Virus record (IMG/VR): IMGVR_UViG_3300027749_000276
Coordinates: 1-36,121 of that record
Reading direction: 5' to 3' (one strand)
Source: a virus
DNA: 36,121 nt
The position numbers were made by a program, and so were the translations under genes. Numbering within the stretch: position 1 is the stretch's first letter; every line of letters begins with the position of its first letter. The notes below the pieces were generated by a model, which did not search any database, had not been told where the DNA came from, and was given only the letters and a program-made list of their open reading frames with translations. Below are positions 5,455 through 14,398 of this stretch, piece after piece.

Positions 5455-8400
5455 ATGTCTATCAACGTAACCATCACCGAGCTGCCTCACGCCCTGACGA
5501 TTACTGGGACGGAAGCAGTGCCTATCGTCCAAAACGGGGTTACGGTGCAGACCACGACCGCTGCGTTGGCCGGATCACCCGTTCAAACGCAGAGCTTCCT
5601 GACGGCCAACAACGAGCCTACGCTGCCCAACAGCCGCGCTTTAACGGTTGGCACCGGGCTCAGTCTGGCTGATAGCGGACCGCAGGGCACGCTGCAAGTT
5701 AATTTGACGGGCGGATTGCCCAACTTAAATACCCTAGGCACTGGGATTGTCGCAAAAACAAGCACAAGCACTTTTGCGGCGCGCGCTTTGGCCACCAGTG
5801 GAGCGGGCCTATCAGTCACCGATGGCGATGGCGTGGCTAACAATCCAACCTTCCAATTGACCGGCGTGGCCGCTGCCATCGCCAGTTCGACCGGAACCGG
5901 CATGCTGGCCCTTATAGGCGGCACAGTCATCGCCAACCGCACGATCACTGGGACCGCCAACCAAATTGCGGTCACCGATGGTGATGGCGCCAACAACCCC
6001 ACGATTAGTTTGGCCAATAATCCTGTTGTGCCGGGAGCGGCGGGTTTGACTGTGCCCGTGGGGCCGACTGCAAGTAGGTCTGTTTCTGCCGGAGTTGGAA
6101 CGCTGCGGTACAACACCGACTTATTGGTTTTTGAGGGATATACCACCACTGGTTGGGGTGCCATTGTTGCCGGTAACGCGGTAACTAGCTTCAGTGCAGG
6201 ATCAACCGGGTTGACCCCCTCTAGCGCAACCACGGGGCCCATAGTGCTGGGCGGCACACTTAACGTCACAAGCGGCGGTACTGGGACAAGTACACCCGCG
6301 CTGGTGGCCGGAACCAATGTAAACATAACCGGCGCTTGGCCCAACCAAACAATTAACGCGACTAATTCTGGGACTGTTTCTAGCGTATCAGTAGTTGCCA
6401 TAAACGGTTTTGCGGGGACGGTAGCAAACAGCACCACTACCCCAGCCATATCACTCTCAACGTCAGTTTCTGGGCTTTTGAAAGGCAACGGAACGGCTAT
6501 CTCGGCAGCGATATCCGGCACAGACTATGCCCCCGCCACCAGCGGCACGTCGATCCTGTACGGCAACGGCACCGGCGGATTTAGCAATGTGGCCATAGGT
6601 TCTGGCGTTTCCTTTGCTGGCGGCACGTTATCGGCCACGGGATCAGGCGGCACGGTTACATCCGTGGCTGCTTCAGTCCCCGCCTTCTTGTCCGTCTCCG
6701 GTAGCCCGGTTACCACGACGGGCACGCTGGCGATCAGCTACTCTGGCACCGCCTTGCCGATTGCCAATGGCGGCACTGGGCAAACAACCGCTAGCGCGGC
6801 CATCACCGCGTTGACGGGCACGCAGACCTCGGGGTACTACCTGCGCTCTAATGGCACGGATGCGGTCCTTGCGGCTATTGTTGCGGGGGATGTGCCCACC
6901 TTAAACCAAAACACTACCGGCACAGCTTCTAACGTGACCGGTACAGTCGCGGTGGCCAACGGCGGCACTGGGGCTACCGTCGCAGCAACTGCTAGGGCTA
7001 ACCTTAGCGCGGCTAAAAGTGGCGCGAACACCGACATTACTTCGGTGACTTTGACAACAGGCACGATTACCACGGCCCCAACGTCAAGCGACGACATAGT
7101 CAATAAGTCTTACGCCGATAGCATTGCCAGCGGTGTCAACTTCCATGCGGCTTGTAACTACGCAACAACGGCGGCTTTATCGGCGGCGTACACGTACAAC
7201 AACGGCGCGAGCGGAGTAGGGGCAACGATAACTGCTGTTGCAGTTGGCACGCTAACTATCGACGGGTACACATTCACTTCTGGGGATGTCGGCAAGCGTA
7301 TCCTTATAAAGAACGAAACTGGCGCGTATGTCAGCAACGTGTTACCTAGCGCGGCGTTTAATGGCGTTTACACACTGACCACTGCTGGCACGGCTGGCGT
7401 CGCGTATGTCCTAACCCGCGCCACTGACTACGACACCAGCGGCACTGGCACAAACGAAATAGATGCAGGCGATCTGCTTTTGGTGCTATCTGGCACTGCG
7501 AATGCCAATACCTCTTGGGTCCAGCAAACGCTTTTGCCGATCACTGTCGGCACAACGTCCATAGCATTTATCCAGTTTGCTGCGGTTCAGACATACACGG
7601 CTGGTACAGGGTTAAGCCTAATATCCAACCAGTTCTCGATCACCAATATCGGCACGGCGGGCACCTATGGCTCGGCAACTCAAGTGCCGGTAGTTGTGAC
7701 CAATGCGCAAGGGCAAGTCACCAGCGTAACCAACACGGCTATTAATATCGCTGCTTCGCAGATAACTTCCGGGCAGTTAGCGATAGCCAACGGTGGTACA
7801 GGCACAGCAACGCCTGCGCTTGTGGCGGGTACGAATGTGACCATCACGGGCACTTGGCCAAATCAAACAATTAACTCCACCGGTGGTGGTGGCGGTGGCG
7901 GAACGGTTACCTCTGTCGAGCTTTCTGCACCGGCTTTGTTTACCGTTACCGGGTCGCCGGTCACTACATCAGGAACGCTTGCGCTTACCTACTCTGGCAC
8001 GGCGTTGCCTATCGCCAACGGAGGCACCGGGCAGACAACTGCTTCAGCAGCGTTCAACGCGCTGTCGCCTATTACTAGCACAGGCGACTTGATCCTAGGC
8101 AATGGGACGAATAGTGCGACCCGTCTTGCCATAGGAACAAATGGCCAAGTCCTGACATCTAATGGCACCACGGCGTCTTGGTCTGCTGCTACTGGAGGTG
8201 GCAGCGCATACACTCGGACCTCTTTTACCGCTACAGCGGGGCAGACAGCATTCACGGTAACCTACGCGGTGGGATATCTCCAAGTCTATGTAAACGGTGT
8301 TTTGCTGGCCACATCGGATTACACAGCTACCAGCGGCACGGGTTTTACCCTTGGTATTGCTTGTGCGTCGGGAGACATCGTAGAAGCGTTAGTCATCACA

Positions 8401-8463
8401 ACTTCGGTGGTCGGGGTGACCACCGGCAAGAGTATCGCAATGGCGATGATCTTTGGGTACTAA
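5455..8463 (+). CDS. Large tail fibre protein with NGGTGQTT repeats
   Basis: A 1002-residue Ser/Thr/Gly-rich, almost Cys-free protein, typical of a trimeric tail fibre shaft. Repeated motifs include 'LPIANGGTGQTTASAA' (twice, near 6750 and 8005), 'PALVAGTNV.ITG.WPNQTIN' (near 6297 and 7814) and 'SGTLA.(T/S)YSGTALPIANGG', so two large segments are duplicated. A different domain lies at about residues 545-760 ('NKSYADSIASGVNF', 'ATDYDTSGTGTNEIDAGDLL', 'GTTSIAFIQF'). The C-terminus ('TSFTATAGQTAFTVTYAVGY', 'YVNGVLLATSDYT') is a beta module common in phage fibres. The role would be receptor binding or fibre scaffold outside the virion. Confidence 0.8.
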   Translation: MSINVTITELPHALTITGTEAVPIVQNGVTVQTTTAALAGSPVQTQSFLTANNEPTLPNSRALTVGTGLSLADSGPQGTLQVNLTGGLPNLNTLGTGIVAKTSTSTFAARALATSGAGLSVTDGDGVANNPTFQLTGVAAAIASSTGTGMLALIGGTVIANRTITGTANQIAVTDGDGANNPTISLANNPVVPGAAGLTVPVGPTASRSVSAGVGTLRYNTDLLVFEGYTTTGWGAIVAGNAVTSFSAGSTGLTPSSATTGPIVLGGTLNVTSGGTGTSTPALVAGTNVNITGAWPNQTINATNSGTVSSVSVVAINGFAGTVANSTTTPAISLSTSVSGLLKGNGTAISAAISGTDYAPATSGTSILYGNGTGGFSNVAIGSGVSFAGGTLSATGSGGTVTSVAASVPAFLSVSGSPVTTTGTLAISYSGTALPIANGGTGQTTASAAITALTGTQTSGYYLRSNGTDAVLAAIVAGDVPTLNQNTTGTASNVTGTVAVANGGTGATVAATARANLSAAKSGANTDITSVTLTTGTITTAPTSSDDIVNKSYADSIASGVNFHAACNYATTAALSAAYTYNNGASGVGATITAVAVGTLTIDGYTFTSGDVGKRILIKNETGAYVSNVLPSAAFNGVYTLTTAGTAGVAYVLTRATDYDTSGTGTNEIDAGDLLLVLSGTANANTSWVQQTLLPITVGTTSIAFIQFAAVQTYTAGTGLSLISNQFSITNIGTAGTYGSATQVPVVVTNAQGQVTSVTNTAINIAASQITSGQLAIANGGTGTATPALVAGTNVTITGTWPNQTINSTGGGGGGGTVTSVELSAPALFTVTGSPVTTSGTLALTYSGTALPIANGGTGQTTASAAFNALSPITSTGDLILGNGTNSATRLAIGTNGQVLTSNGTTASWSAATGGGSAYTRTSFTATAGQTAFTVTYAVGYLQVYVNGVLLATSDYTATSGTGFTLGIACASGDIVEALVITTSVVGVTTGKSIAMAMIFGY

Positions 8464-8472
8464 GGAACAAGC

Positions 8473-8865
8473 ATGGCAAATCCAAACATAGTCAACGTAA
8501 CCACAATTTACGGCAACACGACCTATTACACGCCTAGCGGCACCACTGCGGTGGTGCTGTTGGCTAACGCAGCCGCCTCGGGTATTGTCAACAAGATTGA
8601 TAACGTGGTGGCGGCAAACGTGACAGCTACTACCGCTACTGCCACGGTTTCTATTTACACCAATGGTGCAGTGGCTCAGGGGTCTGCGCCTTCTGGCGGC
8701 ACGGCGTACCCGATTATTTTTCAAGTACCTGTACCCGGCAACTCTGCGGTCGTGGTGGTAGACAAAAGCACGGCGTTTTACTTGCAAGAAGGTACATCAA
8801 TATCCATTACGTCCGGCACTGCGAGCGCCATTACTTTCACAACCTCGTATGAGGCGATCAGCTAA
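8473..8865 (+). CDS. Small beta-rich fibre-associated protein
   Basis: A 130-residue protein, Thr/Ala/Val-rich with alternating hydrophobic strands, one central 'VSIYTNGAVAQGSAPSGGTAYPI' region and no Cys. AAGGA lies upstream of the ATG. Its stop codon TAA overlaps the next start by one base (TAATG), so it is translationally coupled to the LamG gene. It looks like a compact beta-sandwich virion protein, perhaps a fibre cap or adaptor, but no named family is recognised. Confidence 0.6.
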   Translation: MANPNIVNVTTIYGNTTYYTPSGTTAVVLLANAAASGIVNKIDNVVAANVTATTATATVSIYTNGAVAQGSAPSGGTAYPIIFQVPVPGNSAVVVVDKSTAFYLQEGTSISITSGTASAITFTTSYEAIS

Positions 8866-10340
8866 TGTCTACCCGTTACAAAGGTTCAATCCTATCCTCT
8901 ACTGCGGCTGCGTCGTCTAGCACAGCGGCGTATGGGCTTTGGAAACAATCTGACGTAGCGCAACTCATTAATTCTGCGTGGCCTGTTAATGATCCAAGCT
9001 GGTCTAGCGTCGCCATGCTGATTCACGGGGATGGTACCGGAGGCGCGCAGAACAACACGTTTATTGATAGCAGCAGCAATGCCTTTTCAATAACAAGAAA
9101 TGGCTCAACTACACAAGGGTCGATAAACCCATTTGGTTCAGTTGCGCCATACACAACAACAGTTGGTGGCGGCTCCGCATACTTTAACGGCACTACGGAC
9201 TATCTAACTATTCCAGCCAATGCTGCGTTTAGTTATACCACTGGTGACTTTACGTGGGAATGCTGGATTTATCCTTTAGCTTATGGTGCTTCGGGGTCAG
9301 TTTTCTTTGACTTTTTTAGCCAGCCTTCTGGTAGTTATATTGTTGGTCAATGCCAAATATTTATAACGTCCGCAGGATTGGTTCAATTCTTTTACTGTAA
9401 TACTAGTACCACAAGTTTAAGCATAACATCTACAGCAGCCGTAACGTTAAATGCATGGAGCCACATTGCTGTTGTTAGGTCTGGCTCTGGTACAGGAAAT
9501 TTAAAGCTGTTTGTCAACGGAGCATTAGTTGCATCAAGTGCCGGTGCGGTTACTCAAAACTTAGGCTCAACTGGTAACGGGTCTATCGGAAGACAAACAG
9601 CGGGAACGGCGTATTATTACAACGGGCAAGTATCAAACGTTCGCATTGTTAAAGGTACAGCGGTCTATACCTCTGCGTTTACACCGCCCACGGCCCCGTT
9701 AACGGCTATATCTGGTACGTCACTATTACTCAGCACCACCAATGCAGGTGTTATTGATAACGCAATGCAGAACAATTTGTTAACAGCAGGTAGCGCTCAA
9801 GTTTCTGGAAACTATAAATACGGCACAGGCTCCATATACTTTAATGGAACAACCGGCTATCTAAACAGCAACAACACCGCAACTGCTGCTTTTGGTGCTA
9901 ACGACTTTACAGTTGAGTTCTGGGTGATTGTAAATGTGCTTCCGGCTGGATCAGCGCAACTTCTTGATACAAGACCAGCGTCAACAAACGGCGCTTATAT
10001 GTTACTCTACTTAAATAGCGATGGCACTATCCGTTTGTTTGTTAGTTCTGCCGACAGGATAACGAGCACTGCCATAGTGATTAGCACTTGGTATCATATT
10101 GCAGTTTGCCGCAGCAGTGGCTCAACAAGACTGTTTATTAACGGAACACAATCAGGTTCTACGTACACAGACGCTACTACATACCTTGCTTCAAATGCCT
10201 TGATTGGTGCTTCCTATGGCGGCGGTGCGTCAATAGTAAACTTTCTAAACGGGAACATTGATGACTTGCGGATTACTAAAGGCGTCGCTAGGTATACGGC
10301 AAACTTTACAGCCCCGCAGCAAGCGTTCCCTAATCAGTAA
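8865..10340 (+). CDS. Tandem LamG/concanavalin A-like virion protein (putative receptor binding)
   Basis: A 491-residue protein with an N-terminal attachment segment (about 1-60) and two LamG-type jelly-roll domains. Domain 1 (about 60-285) shows 'SAYFNGTTDYLTIPANAAFS', 'DFTWECWIYP', 'WSHIAVVRSGSGTGNLKLFV' and 'VSNVRIVKGTAVYTSAFTPP'. Domain 2 (about 290-491) repeats the order with 'SIYFNGTTGYL', 'DFTVEFWVIV', 'WYHIAVCRSSGSTRLFINGT' and 'LRITKGVARYTANFTAP'. LamG domains in phage are found on fibres and spikes, where they probably bind surface glycans. Codon third positions are visibly more A/T-rich than in 4035-8463, suggesting exchange of this gene. Confidence 0.8.
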   Translation: MSTRYKGSILSSTAAASSSTAAYGLWKQSDVAQLINSAWPVNDPSWSSVAMLIHGDGTGGAQNNTFIDSSSNAFSITRNGSTTQGSINPFGSVAPYTTTVGGGSAYFNGTTDYLTIPANAAFSYTTGDFTWECWIYPLAYGASGSVFFDFFSQPSGSYIVGQCQIFITSAGLVQFFYCNTSTTSLSITSTAAVTLNAWSHIAVVRSGSGTGNLKLFVNGALVASSAGAVTQNLGSTGNGSIGRQTAGTAYYYNGQVSNVRIVKGTAVYTSAFTPPTAPLTAISGTSLLLSTTNAGVIDNAMQNNLLTAGSAQVSGNYKYGTGSIYFNGTTGYLNSNNTATAAFGANDFTVEFWVIVNVLPAGSAQLLDTRPASTNGAYMLLYLNSDGTIRLFVSSADRITSTAIVISTWYHIAVCRSSGSTRLFINGTQSGSTYTDATTYLASNALIGASYGGGASIVNFLNGNIDDLRITKGVARYTANFTAPQQAFPNQ

Positions 10341-10348
10341 GGACAGCC

Positions 10349-10723
10349 ATGAGCATCCCACGCAATCTATCGTTCTTTGCAGAAAATACCAGCACCACCG
10401 GTGCGGTAGTGCCACGGGTATTGGCAAGCACCGCCAACAGTGCAACGCCTACGATTAACACCAACAACTATGACATTGTGGTAATTACGGGTCAGACCGT
10501 AGCCATTACATCGTTTACTACCAACCTGACTGGAACGCCTACCAACGGGCAAAAGCTGTGGATTGCAATCACCGGGACAGGCGCTATTGCCATTACGTGG
10601 GGCGCATCGTTTGAAGCATCTACAGTGTCATTGCCGACAACCACGGTCACCACGGCTCGTTTGGATGTGGGCTTTGTTTGGAACGTGGCAACCAGCAAGT
10701 GGCGCTGCGTGGCCTCAGCGTAG
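10349..10723 (+). CDS. Small jelly-roll fibre-tip protein
   Basis: A 124-residue protein whose second half ('GTPTNGQKLWIAITGTGAIA', 'WGASFEASTVSLPTTT', 'VGFVWNVATSKWRCVA') lines up with the C-terminus of the gene at 10814-11557 ('GTPVDGDKLLFRILDNGTAR', 'WNATFTAVGATLPTTT', 'VGCIYNANSTRWDVVAVA'). This module is common at the ends of phage fibres. As a free-standing copy it may be a separate fibre tip or an exchangeable receptor-binding domain. AAGGA precedes the ATG. Confidence 0.6.
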   Translation: MSIPRNLSFFAENTSTTGAVVPRVLASTANSATPTINTNNYDIVVITGQTVAITSFTTNLTGTPTNGQKLWIAITGTGAIAITWGASFEASTVSLPTTTVTTARLDVGFVWNVATSKWRCVASA

Positions 10724-10732
10724 AGGTACTTT

Positions 10733-10813
10733 ATGATCAAATTTGCGGCAACTTTCTGGCATACAATGCTTTTGCCGAGCTATTACTGGTGTAATTTCCA
10801 GAGGAACTTTTAA
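10733..10813 (+). CDS. Possible 26-residue micro-gene
   Basis: An ATG at 10733 preceded by GAGG (overlapping the previous stop region) opens a 27-codon frame that ends at 10813, exactly abutting the ATG of the next gene at 10814. The peptide starts MIKFAATFWHTML and is aromatic and hydrophobic with one Cys and a basic end (NFQRNF). It exactly fills the only sizeable gap between two fibre genes and carries its own Shine-Dalgarno, which supports expression; the Shine-Dalgarno of the next gene lies inside it, so its translation may couple to that gene. Function unknown; it could be merely a leader ORF. Confidence 0.45.
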   Translation: MIKFAATFWHTMLLPSYYWCNFQRNF

Positions 10814-11557
10814 ATGGCACAAGCAGGCTTCACCCCCCTCCGGTTGTACTACAGTGCAACAACAACCAACGCGCCAACGACAGGTAATCTTGTTGCGGGC
10901 GAACTTGCGATCAATACCACTGATGGCAAGTTGTTCTACAAAGACAGCAGCAATGTCATTCAGGTAATCGGCTGGAAGACGACCCCAGTTAGCGCGGGGG
11001 GCACTGGGCTTACTTCTGGCACCTCTGGCGGCATCCCGTATTACTCAAGCTCTTCGGCCATCACAAGCAGCGCGGTACTAGCCGCGAGCGCTTTGGTCAT
11101 CGGCGGCGGCGCTGGCGCTGCACCAAGCACCACAACCACCGGTGCAGGCGTGGTGACGGCGCTTGGCAGTGCCGCCAACGCGACTGGTGGTTTTACCACG
11201 ATCAACGGCACGGCGACGCTGACCAACAAACGCATTACCACTCGCGTACTGGTGACCGCATCGTCGGCCACCGCCGTCACCCCAGACATCAGCTCTTATG
11301 ACGAGTACGCATGGACCGCGCAAGCTGCTACGCTGACGATCAACGCGCCCACAGGAACCCCGGTGGATGGTGATAAGTTGCTTTTCCGTATTTTGGACAA
11401 CGGCACCGCGCGCACACTAACTTGGAACGCCACGTTTACCGCGGTAGGCGCAACTTTGCCAACAACCACTACTGCGGGCAAAACAACTTACGTTGGCTGC
11501 ATCTATAACGCGAATAGCACTCGGTGGGATGTGGTTGCTGTAGCAACTCAAGCATAA
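10814..11557 (+). CDS. Tail fibre protein with C-terminal jelly-roll tip
   Basis: A 247-residue fibre-type protein. The N-terminus ('MAQAGFTPLRLYYSATTTNA', 'NLVAGELAINTTDGKLFYKD') is the common phage-fibre head motif that precedes a shaft. Residues about 60-130 are Gly/Thr/Ser-rich with an 'SAGGTGLTSGTSGGIPYYSS' element like the repeats of the 1002-residue fibre. Residues about 145-247 ('LVTASSATAVTPDISSYDEY', 'TLTINAPTGTPVDGDKLLF', 'TRWDVVAVATQA') form the jelly-roll tip shared with the gene at 10349-10723. GAGGA precedes the start. Likely a short fibre or a side fibre subunit. Confidence 0.75.
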   Translation: MAQAGFTPLRLYYSATTTNAPTTGNLVAGELAINTTDGKLFYKDSSNVIQVIGWKTTPVSAGGTGLTSGTSGGIPYYSSSSAITSSAVLAASALVIGGGAGAAPSTTTTGAGVVTALGSAANATGGFTTINGTATLTNKRITTRVLVTASSATAVTPDISSYDEYAWTAQAATLTINAPTGTPVDGDKLLFRILDNGTARTLTWNATFTAVGATLPTTTTAGKTTYVGCIYNANSTRWDVVAVATQA

Positions 11558-11567
11558 GGAGCATAAC

Positions 11568-11729
11568 ATGGTAAGCATTGTTTTTGAATTTGACACGCAG
11601 TACGGCACTTTCCGTGACGCCTTGGTGCTTCCTGATGACCATGGCTTGAATGATGCTGAGTTGGAGGCAATGAAGCAGCAGCGTTTGGATAACTGGATTG
11701 CTGTTATCACTGCGCCTTCTACGGAGTAA
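11568..11729 (+). CDS. Small conserved-looking phage protein, 53 residues
   Basis: The ATG at 11568 has AAGGAG 7 nt upstream and the frame ends with TAA at 11729, three bases before the ATG of the next gene. The product starts MVSIVFEFDTQYGTFRDAL, continues with an acidic helix ('DDHGLNDAELEAMKQQRLDN') and ends APSTE. This acidic small protein with the pattern 'FDTQYG.F.DAL.LPDDH...DAE.EAMKQQR..NW' is one I have seen between fibre genes of other phages. It may be a chaperone or accessory to fibre assembly; function is not known. Confidence 0.75.
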   Translation: MVSIVFEFDTQYGTFRDALVLPDDHGLNDAELEAMKQQRLDNWIAVITAPSTE

Positions 11730-11732
11730 AGC

Positions 11733-14396
11733 ATGGCAGTATATTATTGGGTTGGCGGTTCTGGTACTTGGAACAGCATAACAACCATTAATTGGGCAGC
11801 CTCATCTGGTGGGGCTGGAGGCGCTGGAGTTCCCACAAGCACTGATGATGTACTTTTTGATGCTAATTCAGGTACTGCTGCAACAATTGTTGTAACAACA
11901 ACTGCTGCTACTAATTCCATTTCTATAAATAAATCTGATATTAATCTATCACTCTCTGGTAATACAAGTGCAGGTTCTGCAAGTGGATTAGACTTTATAC
12001 AAGGAACAATTACATTAAATAACTTTACTTGGTCTGTATTTCAATTTCAATCTAATTATTCTAATACCCGTGCTATTGCATTTGGCACTGGTAATATTTC
12101 TATGTCTTCAAGTACAGCAGCTTTGCAAATGGCAACTGCCACTGGGTTTACTTGCACTGGGACAGGCGGTTTTAATATTACTTCTGGCGGCGCTTCAGTT
12201 GAATTTGGAACTACTGGAGGAACAGCCTCTAATGCTCCTAATTTATCTGCTAGTACTTCTGGTGTTGGTACATCAATAACAACTGGAAGTTATTTTAAAA
12301 ATGTTATTTTTGATAGCGCAGCTTTTAGTTCTGCAAGTGGGTCTTACAACGCTTGCGGAAATTTAACATTAAGCAGCAACGCTAGCGGCATATACACTTC
12401 TCTTGTCCCAACATTTATTGCGTCTGGAACAATAACCAGTAATGGTCGGACTATTAACTCTATAACAATAAATGGTTCAGGCGTTACCGTTACTTTGGCA
12501 GATGCCTTTACTGCTTCTGTGGCAATCACTTTAACCCAAGGAACTTTTACTACCAGCAATTTTTCTGTCACGGCTAGTGCTATATCATCTAGTAACGCCA
12601 ATGTTCGTACTATTAATTTAGGCAGTAGCACAGTAACTCTAACTTCAACATCACCAGTTGGTTTCGCAACATCTACAAATTTAACATTTAATGCTGGTAC
12701 ATCACAAATAAATATGTCATCTGCTTCCGCAACAACCTTTGCGGGAAATGGATTAACATATTACAACGTAGCATTTACAGGAACAACAGCCGTTACTCAT
12801 GTTGTCACTGGCGCAAATATATTTAATAACTTTACCGTTACAGCCCCTGCTGCTACGGGTCTGATGCAATGCACCTTTGCTGCTAATCAGACTATAAACG
12901 GAACCCTTACTGTTGCTGGAGCTACAGCAGTGCAGCGCGTTTTTATACGCTCTAATACGTTTGGTACTTCCCGTACTTTAACGGCTGCTGCATTATCTGC
13001 TACTGACGGTGATTTTCGTGATATTACGATTGCAGGAGTAGCGTCAGGTTCATCCCCAACAAGAGCTGGAAATTGTGGAGGTAATTCAGGAATTACGTTT
13101 CCCGCTGCTAAAACTGTGTATTGGAATCTTGCTGGCGCTCAAAACTGGAGCGCTACTGGCTGGGCAGCAACAAGCGGAGGAGCGCCAGCAATAAACAATT
13201 TTCCATTAGCACAAGATAGTGCTACGTTTGATAACACTGGTAGTGTCACTGGGATAATTAGTTTTGACCTTGCTTGGAACTTCGGAACTATAGATATGTC
13301 TGCGCGAACAACTGCAATGACATTAGCAACTAGCACTCTCACGCCCAGTATCTATGGCTCTTGGAAGAATGGAACAGGAACTACACTCAGTGGTACTGGA
13401 ATTATTAGTTTTAATGGTAGAGTAACCCAGCAAATTACTGGAAATGGTAAATCATTTACACAACCAATTACAGTCGATAACCTAACGGGAACAGTTCAAT
13501 TACAAGACGCTGTTACTGTCGCTACTGCTAGTACGTTTACCCTTACTTCTGGGACGCTTGACCTTAATGGTAAAACATTAACTACAGGGTTGTTTGCAGG
13601 GTCAGGAGCCGTCACGCGCACACTTGCATTTGGTATAGGTAATATTGCTTGTTCTGGTACAGGCACTGTTTGGACTACTGCAACCGTAACAGGATTAACA
13701 GTAACAGGAACTCCGGTCGTTAATGTTACTTACACCAGTAGTCTTGCAATTAGTGTTTTATCTGGCGCATTATCAGAAGCAAACTCCATAAGTTTTAACT
13801 TCAAAGCAGGAAGTTATGCGCTAACCTTTCTTGGAACGGCGAGTTATACAGCAAAAAGCGTAAATTTTACGGGCTATGCGGGTACATGGGGTGCAACCTC
13901 CACTGGCACTATTTATGGTGATTTGACATTATCCACAGGAATGACGCTTACTACAAGCGCCAGCGCGATGACGTTTGGTGCTACTAGCGGTACGCAAACC
14001 ATTACCAACAATACTAAGACGATGGACTTTCCCATCACTGTTAGTGGTGGTAGCACGGTAACTTGTGCGGATGCATTAACACTTGGGGCAACCCGTGCGC
14101 TGACTTTTAGCCTTGGCACAATACAGCTAAAAGCAGGAGCCACCAGCACTGTCGGTTCTTTTGTTACATCAGGCACAACGCTTAAGTACCTACAAAGTAC
14201 AACTTCTGGAACACAGGCAACTTTATCGGATGCAAGCGGCACGAACACAGCCACTTATCTTTCCGTACAAGACAGCGCAGCAACTGGTGGAGCAACATGG
14301 ATTGCAACTGCTGCAACAAACGTAAATGCTGGCAACAATACTGGTTGGACTTTTGCAGCCACATCTACTGGCAACTTCTTTTTTATGTTCGGGTAA
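11733..14396 (+). CDS. Large beta-strand repeat adhesin/tail fibre
   Basis: An 887-residue, Thr/Ser/Ala/Asn-rich protein with long runs of short alternating strands and essentially no charged clusters, the composition of a beta-helix or fibre shaft. A head motif 'YYWVGGSGTWNSI' with 'STDDVLFDANSGTAA' opens the protein and recurs in altered form at about residue 460 ('VYWNLAGAQNWSATGWAA', 'DSATFDNTGSV'), so it is two related halves. The end ('SVQDSAATGGATWIATAATN', 'NNTGWTF') is a typical terminal cap of such repeat proteins. Base composition is clearly more A/T-rich than the surrounding genes, suggesting acquisition. Receptor binding or polysaccharide contact is inferred. Confidence 0.75.
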   Translation: MAVYYWVGGSGTWNSITTINWAASSGGAGGAGVPTSTDDVLFDANSGTAATIVVTTTAATNSISINKSDINLSLSGNTSAGSASGLDFIQGTITLNNFTWSVFQFQSNYSNTRAIAFGTGNISMSSSTAALQMATATGFTCTGTGGFNITSGGASVEFGTTGGTASNAPNLSASTSGVGTSITTGSYFKNVIFDSAAFSSASGSYNACGNLTLSSNASGIYTSLVPTFIASGTITSNGRTINSITINGSGVTVTLADAFTASVAITLTQGTFTTSNFSVTASAISSSNANVRTINLGSSTVTLTSTSPVGFATSTNLTFNAGTSQINMSSASATTFAGNGLTYYNVAFTGTTAVTHVVTGANIFNNFTVTAPAATGLMQCTFAANQTINGTLTVAGATAVQRVFIRSNTFGTSRTLTAAALSATDGDFRDITIAGVASGSSPTRAGNCGGNSGITFPAAKTVYWNLAGAQNWSATGWAATSGGAPAINNFPLAQDSATFDNTGSVTGIISFDLAWNFGTIDMSARTTAMTLATSTLTPSIYGSWKNGTGTTLSGTGIISFNGRVTQQITGNGKSFTQPITVDNLTGTVQLQDAVTVATASTFTLTSGTLDLNGKTLTTGLFAGSGAVTRTLAFGIGNIACSGTGTVWTTATVTGLTVTGTPVVNVTYTSSLAISVLSGALSEANSISFNFKAGSYALTFLGTASYTAKSVNFTGYAGTWGATSTGTIYGDLTLSTGMTLTTSASAMTFGATSGTQTITNNTKTMDFPITVSGGSTVTCADALTLGATRALTFSLGTIQLKAGATSTVGSFVTSGTTLKYLQSTTSGTQATLSDASGTNTATYLSVQDSAATGGATWIATAATNVNAGNNTGWTFAATSTGNFFFMFG

Positions 14397-14398
14397 CC

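Noticed and set aside
5583-6521. Minus-strand 312-residue Val/Pro-rich ORF
   Set aside because: Complement of the Thr/Gly/Asn-rich fibre gene. Similar open complements appear under all fibre genes and look like composition artefacts.
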